From Aquimarina amphilecti (GTDB lineage: Bacteria > Bacteroidota > Bacteroidia > Flavobacteriales > Flavobacteriaceae): a stretch of 64,000 nt of DNA. A model generated the notes under the pieces. That model saw only the letters and a program-made list of their open reading frames with translations. It did not search any database and was not told the DNA's origin. The stretch lies in contig NZ_FOAB01000003.1 of NCBI RefSeq assembly GCF_900109375.1, positions 617,145 through 681,144 of the forward strand. Reading direction: 5' to 3'. Below are positions 18,101-27,117 of this stretch, one piece after another. A program made the position numbers and the translations under genes. How positions within the stretch are numbered: the stretch's first letter is position 1; every line of letters begins with the position of its first letter.

Positions 18101-18712
18101 TCTAAGCCCACCATTATTATGATCGCCATATTCTTAAGTTTTATAGGAGTATTTGGTGGGATTTTAATCACTGGTTCTGCTTTTGTAATTATGATGACCA
18201 TGATGGGGATTATTTCACTAGCAGGAATTGTAGTAAATAATGGTGTAGTACTATTGGATTATACACAATTATTAATCGATCGTAAAATGGTTGAACTTGA
18301 TGTTCCTGAGAATGAATTACTACCAAATGACGAAGTAATGAAATTAATAGTAAAAGGAGGTAGAGCTCGTCTTAGACCTGTGATTCTAACAGCTATTACT
18401 ACAGTATTAGGTTTAATACCATTAGCGGTTGGATTTAATATTGATTTCTTCTCTTTATTCTCTTCCTTTGATCCGAAAATTTATATTGGTGGAGATAATG
18501 TAATTTTCTGGGGACCTTTAGCTTGGGCAGTGATTTACGGATTGATTATCGCTACTTTCTTAACTTTAATCATCGTACCATGTTTATTCTTTATAGTACA
18601 TAAAGTAAAAGCTAGATTTCGTAGAAAGAAAAGTGCGAAAACAACTATAATTAATGATCAAGATTTTGAAAGTGATGGAAATACAGAAATTCCGGTACCT
18701 TCAACTACTTAA
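15170..18712 (+). CDS. RND-family efflux permease
   Basis: Inner-membrane proton-driven pump of 1180 residues, longer than AcrB-type pumps (about 1030-1050). Usual RND layout: TM1 (about 22-42), large periplasmic porter loop, TM2-TM6, second porter loop, TM8-TM12. TM4 has GLGMLVDNGIVVVENVYR with D414 followed by N415, and TM10 has GIVVNNGVVLLDY with N1023 where AcrB has its relay Lys, so the relay reads Asp/Asn/Asn rather than Asp/Asp/Lys. Extra length comes partly from an inserted hydrophobic pair (about 520-565) between the two halves and a segment before the last helix. Substrate unknown; the co-transcribed TetR suggests drugs, bile-like or lipid compounds. Last gene of the four-gene operon. 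Confidence 0.93.
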   Translation: MEVKKKKVDKEFRLSSWAIDNPTTIYVMMAIFFILGLSAYFSMPRENFPEINETKIYISVPYPGNTSEDIERLIVDPLEDKLKNLGGVVEIVSTSQEDYGIITVEFEEKFTVAQAKQKVKDEVDSEKSNEDWPTFNGAKVEPNVFDLSISEETPIMNINITGDYPVDKLKQFGEYLEDEIEDLKEIKGVDIRGAQEKEVEVAVDIYKMMAAKVSFDDVLNTIRNGNITMSAGNMVASGQRRTIRILGEIDRPSELDNFVVKSQDGAVYLRDIAKVTFKEEDKTTYAREFGDNVVMLEVKKRSGKNMVEAADQIRDIVTNAEENIFPTDLNISIANDQSTKTINQVDDLVNNIIFGIILVVGVLMFFLGFRNALFVGFAIPMSMFISFMILSLLGYTMNTMILFALIMGLGMLVDNGIVVVENVYRLMEEEGMSRIEAAKKGIGEIAFPIIISTLTTVAAFVPLGMWPGVMGQFMIYFPITLSVVLGSSLFVAIFFNSMLVSRFMDIGEKELTLKQLIRLSLILGGFGIFIMIVGGPARGLGTLMIFTAIMFWIYKYLLKRMATFFQSRILVWLENSYQRFLSFALRGWKSYGFVFGTFLLLFVVFGMFGASVGSKRTKIEFFPDNKPNQIIVYVEYPQGTDIEKTNKITKEIEGRVYAVINDKEYIEGQDHNFLVEAAVSQVGEGAGNPQTDGGSSAEMPHRAKIIAAMREYKFRKGKDSEELRFKVQEALKGIYPGVAISVEKDAVGPPAGYPINIEIEGKDYDELINVAERMKNFINEKNIPGIEELKIDVNKGKPAMQVVVDRQKAGELGVAAGQVGNQLRRSIFGEKAGVYKKEGEDYDIYVRFDKTNRYNTSALFNQNITFRDQATGRLKEIPVSAVASKKNTSSFSAVKHKDTKRVVTVYSGLQPGYTDAGAIVDQIQTEMASFTGKPKNVEIDYTGQIEEQNKQMEFLMGAFFAGLGLIMLILIFQFSSISKPTIIMIAIFLSFIGVFGGILITGSAFVIMMTMMGIISLAGIVVNNGVVLLDYTQLLIDRKMVELDVPENELLPNDEVMKLIVKGGRARLRPVILTAITTVLGLIPLAVGFNIDFFSLFSSFDPKIYIGGDNVIFWGPLAWAVIYGLIIATFLTLIIVPCLFFIVHKVKARFRRKKSAKTTIINDQDFESDGNTEIPVPSTT

Positions 18713-18731
18713 TACTATAGACATAGTACTA

Positions 18732-18760
18732 AAAAACGCCGCAAACTTTGCGGCGTTTTT
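18732..18760. terminator. Bidirectional terminator between the RND operon and susD
   Basis: A GC-rich stem (18732-18745 with 18747-18760; AAAAACGCCGCAAA and its complement) flanked by A and T runs lies between convergent genes, so it functions on both strands. Confidence 0.9.
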
Positions 18761-18782
18761 ATTTTCTAACAATATAAAATGA

Positions 18783-20156
18783 TTATTGATTTTCTGACAA
18801 TGGTATTGGTAAAACATTGAATACTTGATCTCCTGCTCTATCAATAGGTAACGTATTAGACAAATCATATCGTCTAAGATCAAACATTCTATGATTCTCA
18901 GCCCACAAAGAATAACGTCTCTGATTTAAAAGTTCAGTTGTTAAATCATCAGCATTTTGAAGCCCTCCATAATTAACCAAGCCAGCTGCATTACGAATTA
19001 TGTTAAGTGCATCTTCGGCATCTTGTAAATTACTTGCCAATATACTTGCTTCTGCATATAGGAGGATTAATTCTTCATTTCTTAGAATATCAATTGATGC
19101 TACATTAGATGCATATAATCTTGTTTCATGAGTTCCATTTAATCCATCCTGAGCACTTGGCATTGGTCTAACAGCCGATTTAGACGCAACTCTGGTGTCA
19201 CCTGCCTCTGCGTCATTAATCCAACTATCATGAACAATAATCTGATCTGCATTATTTGGTTCCTCTGCAGATGTAGAAGGCGAACGGAAAACACCGTTAG
19301 GCTGATCTCCAGCTCCTAATCCAAAAACATACTTAGGACCATTAGTTAAACTACCCATAAGATCAAAATAAGAATTTGACAATTCAGAAAGTGCACCTGT
19401 TCCATCCTCTGCATATACTGCAGCAAGAGCCGCCACAGCTCTGTTAAACAAAAGAAATTCATCAATTGTAATCTGACCATCATCATCTCTTACATCATCT
19501 CCCATCTCACCAGATGTATCAATCAAATCATCAAAACCAGAAATAGGAAACAAAAATTGATCTAAAGAAGTAAATCCACTCAAATCATTTTGAGCATCAT
19601 CCAATAAGTTTCTAATCTCTACAAGCGCTGCATCAAATTCTAAAAAAGGTCCCAGATTATCAGGATCAGCAACGTCAATTCTTGCTGTACCATACGATTT
19701 CAAAATTTGAATAAGTTCATATGCAATATAAGTTTTAGCAAAACCTCGATATGCATTTTTATCTGTTTCCTCTATAACTTGTGTATTATCTAAAGCCGCT
19801 AATAATACATTTGCATTTTTAATACATCTATAACTTCCTGTAAATTGAGCTGTACTATAAAAAGAATTATTATCTAATTGAATTCCGTTTTTTCCTAATA
19901 AATCTCCTGTATTTCTAGGATCCGCGTCAAATAAATATAATTCTCTCGCCAATGTACCACTAGCGGTAGTTTCAATTCCTTGACCATTTCTAGAGGTAGC
20001 TTGAACTCCTATAGTTAATTCATTCAATTGTCGTAAAGAAGCATTAGATTCTACGCCTCCAAGACTAGGTCCATTTGGATCAATCTCCTCGTCAAAAGAA
20101 CACGATGCCGTTACCAAAACAAGTAAAACAAGCATCAGATGATATTTCGTTTTCAT
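18783..20156 (-). CDS. SusD/RagB-family surface lipoprotein
   Basis: The surface-exposed nutrient-binding partner of the adjacent SusC-like transporter. 457 residues from the ATG at 20156: lipoprotein signal (about 1-18, lipobox TASC), then an alpha-helical TPR-rich SusD fold; the C-terminal domain has ENHRMFDLRRYDLSNTLP and VLPIPLSENQ, the usual SusD ending. It is shorter than typical starch-binding SusD (about 550). The frame also has an ATG at 20174 that would add six residues before the signal peptide; the inner start gives a cleaner signal. It follows susC by 29 bases in the same operon. Ligand unknown; could be peptide or glycan. Confidence 0.9.
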   Translation of the reverse strand: MKTKYHLMLVLLVLVTASCSFDEEIDPNGPSLGGVESNASLRQLNELTIGVQATSRNGQGIETTASGTLARELYLFDADPRNTGDLLGKNGIQLDNNSFYSTAQFTGSYRCIKNANVLLAALDNTQVIEETDKNAYRGFAKTYIAYELIQILKSYGTARIDVADPDNLGPFLEFDAALVEIRNLLDDAQNDLSGFTSLDQFLFPISGFDDLIDTSGEMGDDVRDDDGQITIDEFLLFNRAVAALAAVYAEDGTGALSELSNSYFDLMGSLTNGPKYVFGLGAGDQPNGVFRSPSTSAEEPNNADQIIVHDSWINDAEAGDTRVASKSAVRPMPSAQDGLNGTHETRLYASNVASIDILRNEELILLYAEASILASNLQDAEDALNIIRNAAGLVNYGGLQNADDLTTELLNQRRYSLWAENHRMFDLRRYDLSNTLPIDRAGDQVFNVLPIPLSENQ

Positions 20157-20185
20157 TATTAATCTATTTTTCATTATCGCTTATT

Positions 20186-23100
20186 TTAAAAATTAACATT
20201 TAAGTGGAAGTAAAACTGCTGTGAACTCGGGAAGGGAGTTACCTCTATCCCACTAGATAAACCTGCTCCTCCATTTACCGAAACTTCAGGGTCATAACTA
20301 CTATAATCAGTAATTGTAAATAAATTTCTACCTGAAACTCCTAGCTTTATACCTTCTACTACTTCTCCAAAAAGTCCTTCTATAATATTGGAAGGGAATC
20401 TATAATAAATTGATGCTTCTCTTAATCTAACATATCCCGCATCTTCTACAAAACGTTCAGCATTGGCAGCAGTTCCTAACCTAGCTTGTCCTTCTGGAGT
20501 TTCTAAATCAGGTGAAGTTTGTCCTAAATCAGTAAGAAATCTAGATAAATTTAGATTTTCTCCTCCCTGTTTCCATTGTAACAAGAATGAAACATCAATT
20601 TGTTTAAATAATGTAAATTGATTATTAAACGCCATCTGGAAGTCTGGCTCTACATTTCCTACTTGCTTTAAACTTGCTTCTAATGGGCCATCTCCGTCAG
20701 GATCAATATTACCAACAATCTGTGTTACAGGTTGTCCTTCTTCTATAAAAAATGTACCTAAACCAGTACCAAAACCAGCACCTGGTTGCGCAAATGCAGG
20801 TACGTCTAAACGTGTAACTTCTGATCTATTAAAGTAAAACTGAATTCCAGTATTCCAAAAGAAGTTATCACTTCTATAAACATCTCCTCGTACTGCTAAT
20901 TCTAAACCTTGGTTTACCAAATCCGCTAAATTCGTTGTTTCAGTAGTAAAACCAGAAGAAGCTGGTACGTTTCTAGATAATATCAAATCACTTACTTTTC
21001 TATTATAGTAGGAAGCTTCAAAAGAAATTCTACTATCTAATATCCCCAGATCTAAACCTACCTCAAATTCAGCAGATGTTTCTGGTTCTATATCTCTATC
21101 TCCTCTTGTACCAACACCAAGTCCTCCATTACCTCCAATGTTATTTGGATTTAAACTTGTAAAGGCAGAACCAAACGCTGCAGAAGAACCTGTTTCTCCA
21201 TAGGCCGTTCTAATTTTTAACTGATTTATAGGTTCAAATTGCCAAAAATCAAAATTAGCTACATTTATTGCTAAAGAAGCCTTAGGAAAACCATAAAACT
21301 TGTTTACATCTCCATTTAAAGTGGATTTATCTAATCTATATCCTAATGTTCCTATAATTTGATCTTTATAATTTCCTTCTACCTGTGCAAAATATCCAAA
21401 ATCCTTTTGATTAGACCTTGTTTGGTCAATTACCTGATTTACAGATTGATCAACACTAGTTTGTCCTCCAAACAAATTAGAACCTCTACTATTTACTAAG
21501 TTCGCCTGTTGCTCTAAATAACTAACCCCTCCTTGAGTGGTAAGATTTAAATTCCCATCAAATGCAGTATGATCCCATACCGCAAAAGCTAATAAGTTAA
21601 ACTGAGTAAAATTATTTCGACCTTCTGCTACAAAACCTTCTTGATTACCAACTTGAGCCTGGTGTGTTTCTGGAACATATACATATGTCTCATTTGCTAA
21701 ATAATCAATACCTCCATTCACTACAAACTTTACTCTATCATTTTCCTTAGTTAATAATTTAGTGGTGAACTTAACCCCTTGAATAAATCGATTATTAGAA
21801 TCCTCATTTTTCGCCTGATCTCTCACAAAAATTGGGTTTCCTGGATAATTTGGGTTATTAGGGTAATTACCATCTGCATCTGGGAATAAATTATTCCACG
21901 GTCGTGTAAATGCTAAGGTATAACCAAAACTTAAACCACCTTCATTTTCATTACCCGTAAAACTTCTACTAGAATTACTTCTCACATAATTAGAAGATAA
22001 AGAAACATCAAAAATATCTGAGATTTTATGATCAATATTACTTCTAATAGAAAATCTATCAAAACCAGTTTTCTGAATAATTCCTTCTTCATCACGATAA
22101 GAACCTCCTATATAAAATCTAGTTTTATCATTACCTCCACTAGCACTTAATTTCGTTTCTGAAATGAATCCTACATTTCCATAAATTTCATCCTCATAAT
22201 CAATTAATCCTCCATTCTGAATAGCATTGTTAAAAGCAGCAACTTCCGCTTCAGCGGCAGCTCGAGATCTTGCTTCAGCTGCAGGGTCATCTGGATTAGG
22301 AGTAAAAAATGCATCAAATACACTTGTAGCCGTCCAAGGACGTAATCCTAATCTATTTTGTATCACATTTATTCCTGTATCTTGACTAAATCTAATTTTA
22401 GTTTTTCCACCTTTTCCTTTTTTAGTAGTAATAATTACCACCCCAGCATTTGCTCTGGTTCCATAAATTGCCGCTGCAGAAGCACCTTTTAATATTTCAA
22501 TATTTTCTATATCATTTGGATCGATATCTGCCAATCTATTTCCAGCATTTTCTTCATTACCTCTATTCGCTCCTGACGCAAAACGAAGACCAGAAGGTAT
22601 TTCTACATTATTTATATATACACCATCCACGATAAATAAAGGTTGATTATTCCCGTTGATAGATGATATCCCTCTTAACCTTAATGCTGTACCTCCTCCT
22701 GGCGCACCAGAAGAAGCAGTAATATTAACTCCAGTTACCTTACCATATAAGGCACCATCTACGGTTGTTTGACCTGTATTACCAACTAATTCTTCAGAAG
22801 ATACTGTAGAAACTGCATTAGCAAGATTCGCTCGTTTTATAGAAGAACCTAAACCAGTTACTACAATTTCATCAAGCGCTTCTAAAGATTCTGCCACTTG
22901 AACAGTAATTGCTCCTGCATTTTCTACAGTTACCAATTTTGTTGTAAACCCAATAGAAAAGACTCTAAGGGTTACAGGAAGGCTATTAACAGTAATAGAA
23001 AAATTACCATCAATATCACTCGCAGTTCCGTTACTTGTACCGTCTTCTACGACATTGATGAAAGATACCCCTTCCCCGGTATTTTCATTGATTACCTTAC

Positions 23101-23188
23101 CGGTTATAGTTTCTTGTGCAAAAAGCACGACCGGAAAGAAAAACAAGAATAGCAAAAGCCCCTTGCTAATTTGTGTTTGTTTTTTCAT
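20186..23188 (-). CDS. SusC/RagA-family TonB-dependent outer-membrane transporter
   Basis: A 1000-residue outer-membrane transporter that imports oligomers with energy from TonB. Signal peptide about 1-25 (ending LFAQ), carboxypeptidase-regulatory-like domain (about 26-105; ITGKVINENTGEGV), TonB box region and plug (about 105-260; LDEIVVTGLGSS, NPNDIENIEILKGASAAAI and YGTRANAGVVIITTKKG), then a 22-strand barrel to the C-terminus (FYFHLNVNF, terminal Phe). First gene of a two-gene operon with susD. No enzymes or regulator flank the pair, so the substrate is open. Confidence 0.95.
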   Translation of the reverse strand: MKKQTQISKGLLLFLFFFPVVLFAQETITGKVINENTGEGVSFINVVEDGTSNGTASDIDGNFSITVNSLPVTLRVFSIGFTTKLVTVENAGAITVQVAESLEALDEIVVTGLGSSIKRANLANAVSTVSSEELVGNTGQTTVDGALYGKVTGVNITASSGAPGGGTALRLRGISSINGNNQPLFIVDGVYINNVEIPSGLRFASGANRGNEENAGNRLADIDPNDIENIEILKGASAAAIYGTRANAGVVIITTKKGKGGKTKIRFSQDTGINVIQNRLGLRPWTATSVFDAFFTPNPDDPAAEARSRAAAEAEVAAFNNAIQNGGLIDYEDEIYGNVGFISETKLSASGGNDKTRFYIGGSYRDEEGIIQKTGFDRFSIRSNIDHKISDIFDVSLSSNYVRSNSSRSFTGNENEGGLSFGYTLAFTRPWNNLFPDADGNYPNNPNYPGNPIFVRDQAKNEDSNNRFIQGVKFTTKLLTKENDRVKFVVNGGIDYLANETYVYVPETHQAQVGNQEGFVAEGRNNFTQFNLLAFAVWDHTAFDGNLNLTTQGGVSYLEQQANLVNSRGSNLFGGQTSVDQSVNQVIDQTRSNQKDFGYFAQVEGNYKDQIIGTLGYRLDKSTLNGDVNKFYGFPKASLAINVANFDFWQFEPINQLKIRTAYGETGSSAAFGSAFTSLNPNNIGGNGGLGVGTRGDRDIEPETSAEFEVGLDLGILDSRISFEASYYNRKVSDLILSRNVPASSGFTTETTNLADLVNQGLELAVRGDVYRSDNFFWNTGIQFYFNRSEVTRLDVPAFAQPGAGFGTGLGTFFIEEGQPVTQIVGNIDPDGDGPLEASLKQVGNVEPDFQMAFNNQFTLFKQIDVSFLLQWKQGGENLNLSRFLTDLGQTSPDLETPEGQARLGTAANAERFVEDAGYVRLREASIYYRFPSNIIEGLFGEVVEGIKLGVSGRNLFTITDYSSYDPEVSVNGGAGLSSGIEVTPFPSSQQFYFHLNVNF

Positions 23189-23249
23189 AATGATTTGTTT
23201 ATAAGTTTGGTTAAATCTATTAAAACATTCTTATAAAAAAAAGTTAAAG

Positions 23250-23263
23250 CTAACATATGTTAG
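23250..23263. promoter_or_regulatory. 14-base perfect palindrome upstream of susC
   Basis: CTAACATATGTTAG is a perfect palindrome 62 bases upstream of the susC start, in the susC-aspS divergent gap. It could be a regulator-binding site; in an AT-rich gap chance cannot be excluded. Confidence 0.35.
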
Positions 23264-23345
23264 TTTAGAATTAACTGATTATCAAGTAATTATACGTTAA
23301 AACCTCATAAAAAGTATAGTAAATACGTAACATCAATAAAAATAC

Positions 23346-23353
23346 AAACGTTT
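23346..23353. promoter_or_regulatory. CG-centred AAACGTTT site in the susC-aspS gap
   Basis: An 8-base CG-centred palindrome like the core of many LacI-family operators. The same core occurs upstream of the alpha-amylase gene (29167) and the nrdB gene (44521), but also inside coding sequence at 7653 and 9976, so evidence for regulation is weak. Confidence 0.2.
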
Positions 23354-23407
23354 ATATTCCATCTCCTCATTTTCACAAAAACCCGATACATTTAATATTA
23401 AACTTCT

Positions 23408-23415
23408 TATTTTTG
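23408..23415 (+). promoter_or_regulatory. Candidate aspS promoter -7 box
   Basis: TATTTTTG, a perfect TAnnTTTG match, ends 18 bases before the aspS ATG. No clear TTG is seen in the -33 region. Confidence 0.5.
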
Positions 23416-23433
23416 CAGCCTTAACAAACAACT

Positions 23434-25182
23434 ATGTATAGAAGTCATTCTTGTGGTGAATTACGCACCTCTGATATCAATAAAGAAGTAACCTTATCCG
23501 GATGGGTTCAAAAAGTACGAGATAAAGGATTTATGATATGGGTAGATCTAAGAGATCGTTACGGAATCACTCAATTAATTTTTGATGAAGAACGCACTCC
23601 TTTGAATGTTATGGAAAATGCGAAAACTCTTGGTCGAGAATTTGTAATACAAGTCAAAGGAACCGTTATCGAACGTGAATCTAAAAATCCAAATATCCCT
23701 ACTGGAGATATCGAGATTTTAGTACAAGAATTACAAGTTCTAAATAAAGCATTAGTTCCTCCATTTACGATAGAAGATGAAACAGATGGAGGTGAAGATA
23801 TCAGAATGAAATATAGATATCTTGATATAAGACGAAACCCGGTAAAAGATAGCTTGATGTTTCGTCATCAAGTAGCTATGAAGGTTCGTAACTATTTATC
23901 AGAAGCAGATTTTATAGAGGTAGAAACACCATATTTAATAAAATCTACTCCAGAAGGAGCTAGAGATTTTGTTGTACCATCTCGTATGAATGAAGGTCAG
24001 TTTTATGCTTTACCTCAATCTCCACAAACTTTCAAACAATTATTGATGGTTGGTGGAATGGATAAATATTTTCAGATTGTAAAATGTTTCAGAGATGAAG
24101 ATTTAAGAGCGGACAGACAACCAGAATTTACTCAGATTGACTGTGAAATGGCTTTCGTAGAACAAGAAGATATTCTAACTATTTTTGAAGGACTAACTCG
24201 TCATCTAATTAAGGATATAAAAGGGCAGGATATTACTGATTTTCCTAGAATGACTTATGATGAAGCCATGAAAACATATGGAAACGACAAGCCAGATATC
24301 CGTTTCGGAATGAGGTTCGGAGAACTAAATGAAGTTGCGAAACATAAAGAATTCAAAGTTTTTAACGATGCAGAATTAGTAGTGGCAATTGCAGTTCCTG
24401 GAGGAGCTTCTTACACTAGAAAAGAAATTGATAAACTAATTGATTGGGTAAAACGCCCACAGGTAGGAGCACTAGGAATGGTGTATGCAAAATACAATGA
24501 AGATGGAAGCTTTAAATCATCAGTAGACAAATTTTATGATCAGTCTGATTTATCAAAATGGGCGGAAATCACCGAAGCAAAACCTGGAGATCTTATCTGT
24601 GTATTATCGGGACAAGAAAATAAAGTTAGAGGTCAGCTAAGTGCTTTAAGGATGGAACTAGCCGAAAGGTTAGGATTAAGAAATCCTGAGGAGTTTGCTC
24701 CGCTATGGGTAGTTGACTTCCCTCTTTTAGAGTGGGATGAAGATACTGAACGTTATCACGCAATGCATCATCCTTTTACTTCTCCAAAACCAGAAGACAT
24801 TCCTCTTTTAGATACTAAACCTGGTGATGTTAGAGCAAATGCTTATGACTTAGTATTAAATGGAAATGAAATCGGTGGTGGATCTATTCGTATTCACGAT
24901 AAAGAAACGCAAGCACTTATGTTTGACCATTTAGGTTTTACTCCTGAAGAAGCAAAAGAACAGTTTGGTTTCTTAATGGATGCTTTCCAATATGGAGCTC
25001 CTCCGCATGGAGGAATTGCTTTTGGGTTTGATCGATTGGTTGCAATACTTGGAGGTCAAGAAACCATAAGGGATTTCATAGCATTTCCAAAAAACAATAG
25101 TGGTCGCGATGTAATGATAGATGCTCCCGCAAATATTGACACAGAGCAATTAAAAGAATTAAACATCAAACTAGATTTATAA
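23434..25182 (+). CDS. aspS: Aspartyl-tRNA synthetase
   Basis: Class II aminoacyl-tRNA synthetase that charges tRNA-Asp. The 582 residues fit the bacterial type (about 580-595): N-terminal OB-fold anticodon-binding domain (1-105; [20 protein letters not shown]), catalytic core with motif 2 ([18 protein letters not shown]), the bacterial GAD insertion domain (about 285-420), and motif 3 ([15 protein letters not shown]). Single gene with its own promoter and terminator. Whether it is discriminating or also charges tRNA-Asn depends on asnS elsewhere in the genome. Confidence 0.97.
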   Translation: MYRSHSCGELRTSDINKEVTLSGWVQKVRDKGFMIWVDLRDRYGITQLIFDEERTPLNVMENAKTLGREFVIQVKGTVIERESKNPNIPTGDIEILVQELQVLNKALVPPFTIEDETDGGEDIRMKYRYLDIRRNPVKDSLMFRHQVAMKVRNYLSEADFIEVETPYLIKSTPEGARDFVVPSRMNEGQFYALPQSPQTFKQLLMVGGMDKYFQIVKCFRDEDLRADRQPEFTQIDCEMAFVEQEDILTIFEGLTRHLIKDIKGQDITDFPRMTYDEAMKTYGNDKPDIRFGMRFGELNEVAKHKEFKVFNDAELVVAIAVPGGASYTRKEIDKLIDWVKRPQVGALGMVYAKYNEDGSFKSSVDKFYDQSDLSKWAEITEAKPGDLICVLSGQENKVRGQLSALRMELAERLGLRNPEEFAPLWVVDFPLLEWDEDTERYHAMHHPFTSPKPEDIPLLDTKPGDVRANAYDLVLNGNEIGGGSIRIHDKETQALMFDHLGFTPEEAKEQFGFLMDAFQYGAPPHGGIAFGFDRLVAILGGQETIRDFIAFPKNNSGRDVMIDAPANIDTEQLKELNIKLDL

Positions 25183-25190
25183 AATAAAAG

Positions 25191-25214
25191 ATCCCGCGAA
25201 AAGCGGGATTTTTT
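25191..25214 (+). terminator. Terminator of aspS
   Basis: Stem ATCCCGC / GCGGGAT around GAAAA (25191-25209) followed by a T run. Confidence 0.88.
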
Positions 25215-25250
25215 ATTACCTTTAATCTAAACCAATAGTATCATCTGTAT

Positions 25251-27035
25251 ATGCCTGCTAAAAAAAAGACACTACTACATAGGTTTTTGATTTGGCGATA
25301 TCGTCATATATCTACTAAAAACTTTGTTCTTATTTTAAGCGTTTTTGTTGGATTTTGTGCTGGTCTTATATCTCTTTTACTTAAAAACATTACACACTTA
25401 ATCCAAGTAGTACTAGAAAGTGATATTATCTCATGGCAAACATCTTTCTATTTTATTATTCCAGTAATTGGACTTCTCATAGTTTATGTTATTACTAAAT
25501 TCATAATCAAAAAGAGTCCAAAATCTGCTATCCCATTAATTTTATATTCTCTTTCTAAAAAGGATGGAAAAATAAAACCATTAAGTGGTTATTTGCCGCT
25601 TCTTCTAGCTCCAATTACCGTAGGTTTTGGAGGTTCTGTAGGATTACTGGGTCCGGCAGTTGGTTCCGGTTCCACTTTAAGTTCAAATCTTAGCACATTA
25701 TTTAAACTAGATACTAAAACTCGATTTTTACTAATTGGTTGTGCTGCTGCAGGAGCTATTTCTGCTGTTTTCAAATCGCCTCTTGCCGGTTTAGTTTTTG
25801 CTGTTGAAGTTTTTAGTCTTGACTTGACATTAACATCCCTATTACCATTGTTATTTGCTTCTGTTTCCTCTATTATAACTTCTTATTTTTTCTTAGGCGA
25901 TGAAGTATTATTCAGTTTCGATGTTTTAGAAAAATTTGATATTTACGACACTCCTTTTTATATGATTTTAGGAGTTGGGACGGCTGTTGCTTCTATTTAT
26001 TTTACTAAAATGTATTTCGGTATTCTCCATTTTTTTGATCGATTTCCAAAGAAAATTCATCGATTATTAATTGGCGGGTTTGCAATTGGTGTTATGCTAT
26101 ATTTTATCCCTCCGTTGTATGGAGAAGGTTTAGGTTTTATTAATGATTTATTAAATGGGAATCACCTTGCAGCAATCGGCAATACCCCTTTTGACAATAT
26201 GACTAGTAATATCTGGATGATCATCGCACTACTTATAGGTATTACTGTTTTTAAGGCAATTGCCATGACAGCTACGTTTGGAGCAGGTGGTTCGGGAGGT
26301 ATTATAATCCCTACGATGGTTATGGGTAGCGCATTAGGAAATGTTGTTTCTAAAATAATCAATAATCTGGGGGTAGGGATCCAGGTCTCTGAAGCTAACT
26401 TCACTTTATTAGGAATGGCCGGCCTTATTGCTGGAGTGTTACATGCCCCTCTTACCTCTATTTTTCTTATTGCAGAAATCACTTCAAGTTATGAATTGTT
26501 TGTACCGTTAATGATCACCACAGCTATATCATTTATTATTTCAAAAAACAGCATCGAACATAATATCTATACAAGAGAACTTGCAGAACAAGGTTTATTA
26601 CTTACTCACGACAAAGATCAAACTGTGCTTACACTTATGAGATTAGACGATTGTATCGAAACTAATTTTATTGCCGTTAACCCAGAACACAGCTTAAAAC
26701 ATCTACTTAGTGAGGCTGTTGCTAAATCAAATCGAAATTTATTCCCTGTAGTCGATGAATCCAATGCTTTATTAGGTATCGTGAAGTTAGATAATATTAG
26801 AGATATCATGTTTGATATTTCTCTATATCATAAGACCACTGTAGCCATGTTAATGACACAATTAGAAACTATGATCATCTATGAGGAAGATGATGCTAAA
26901 AAAGCAATGCAAAAATTTCAAGATACAGGTGCTTGGAATCTTCCAGTAATTAAAGATGGTCGATATTATGGTTTTATTTCTAAATCAAAATTATTAACTG
27001 CTTATCGTAGGAAACTTATTAATTTTACTAGATAA
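25251..27035 (+). CDS. ClC-family chloride channel/transporter with C-terminal CBS domains
   Basis: An anion channel or H+/Cl- antiporter of the ClC family, 594 residues. The ClC membrane domain (about 25-430, 10 or more hydrophobic segments) is followed by two CBS domains (about 450-585; NRNLFPVVDESNALLGIVKL and AWNLPVIKDGRYYGFISKSK) that usually bind adenine nucleotides. ClC signature regions are GFGGSVGLLGPAVGSGS and GGIIIPTMVMGSALG. The position of the gating glutamate (GxEGP in most ClC proteins) is L133 here (GLLGP), which in characterised antiporters uncouples proton exchange, so passive channel-like conduction is possible. It is a single gene, convergent with the amylase gene. Halide selectivity unknown. 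Confidence 0.9.
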   Translation: MPAKKKTLLHRFLIWRYRHISTKNFVLILSVFVGFCAGLISLLLKNITHLIQVVLESDIISWQTSFYFIIPVIGLLIVYVITKFIIKKSPKSAIPLILYSLSKKDGKIKPLSGYLPLLLAPITVGFGGSVGLLGPAVGSGSTLSSNLSTLFKLDTKTRFLLIGCAAAGAISAVFKSPLAGLVFAVEVFSLDLTLTSLLPLLFASVSSIITSYFFLGDEVLFSFDVLEKFDIYDTPFYMILGVGTAVASIYFTKMYFGILHFFDRFPKKIHRLLIGGFAIGVMLYFIPPLYGEGLGFINDLLNGNHLAAIGNTPFDNMTSNIWMIIALLIGITVFKAIAMTATFGAGGSGGIIIPTMVMGSALGNVVSKIINNLGVGIQVSEANFTLLGMAGLIAGVLHAPLTSIFLIAEITSSYELFVPLMITTAISFIISKNSIEHNIYTRELAEQGLLLTHDKDQTVLTLMRLDDCIETNFIAVNPEHSLKHLLSEAVAKSNRNLFPVVDESNALLGIVKLDNIRDIMFDISLYHKTTVAMLMTQLETMIIYEEDDAKKAMQKFQDTGAWNLPVIKDGRYYGFISKSKLLTAYRRKLINFTR

Positions 27036-27062
27036 CTATGTTTTCAGGTTCTTTTAACTACA

Positions 27063-27097
27063 AAAAACTCGCTAAGAATTTACCCTAACGAGTTTTT
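27063..27097. terminator. Bidirectional terminator between the ClC and amylase genes
   Basis: AAAAACTCG (27063-27071) pairs with CGAGTTTTT (27089-27097); two more pairs follow after one mismatch. It is flanked by A and T runs and lies between convergent genes. Confidence 0.8.
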
Positions 27098-27117
27098 AAA
27101 CTCTTAAAAAATCGAAA

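Noticed and set aside
26162..26482. Open frame on the minus strand inside the ClC gene
   Set aside because: Shadow of the ClC membrane domain; no homology features or promoter.
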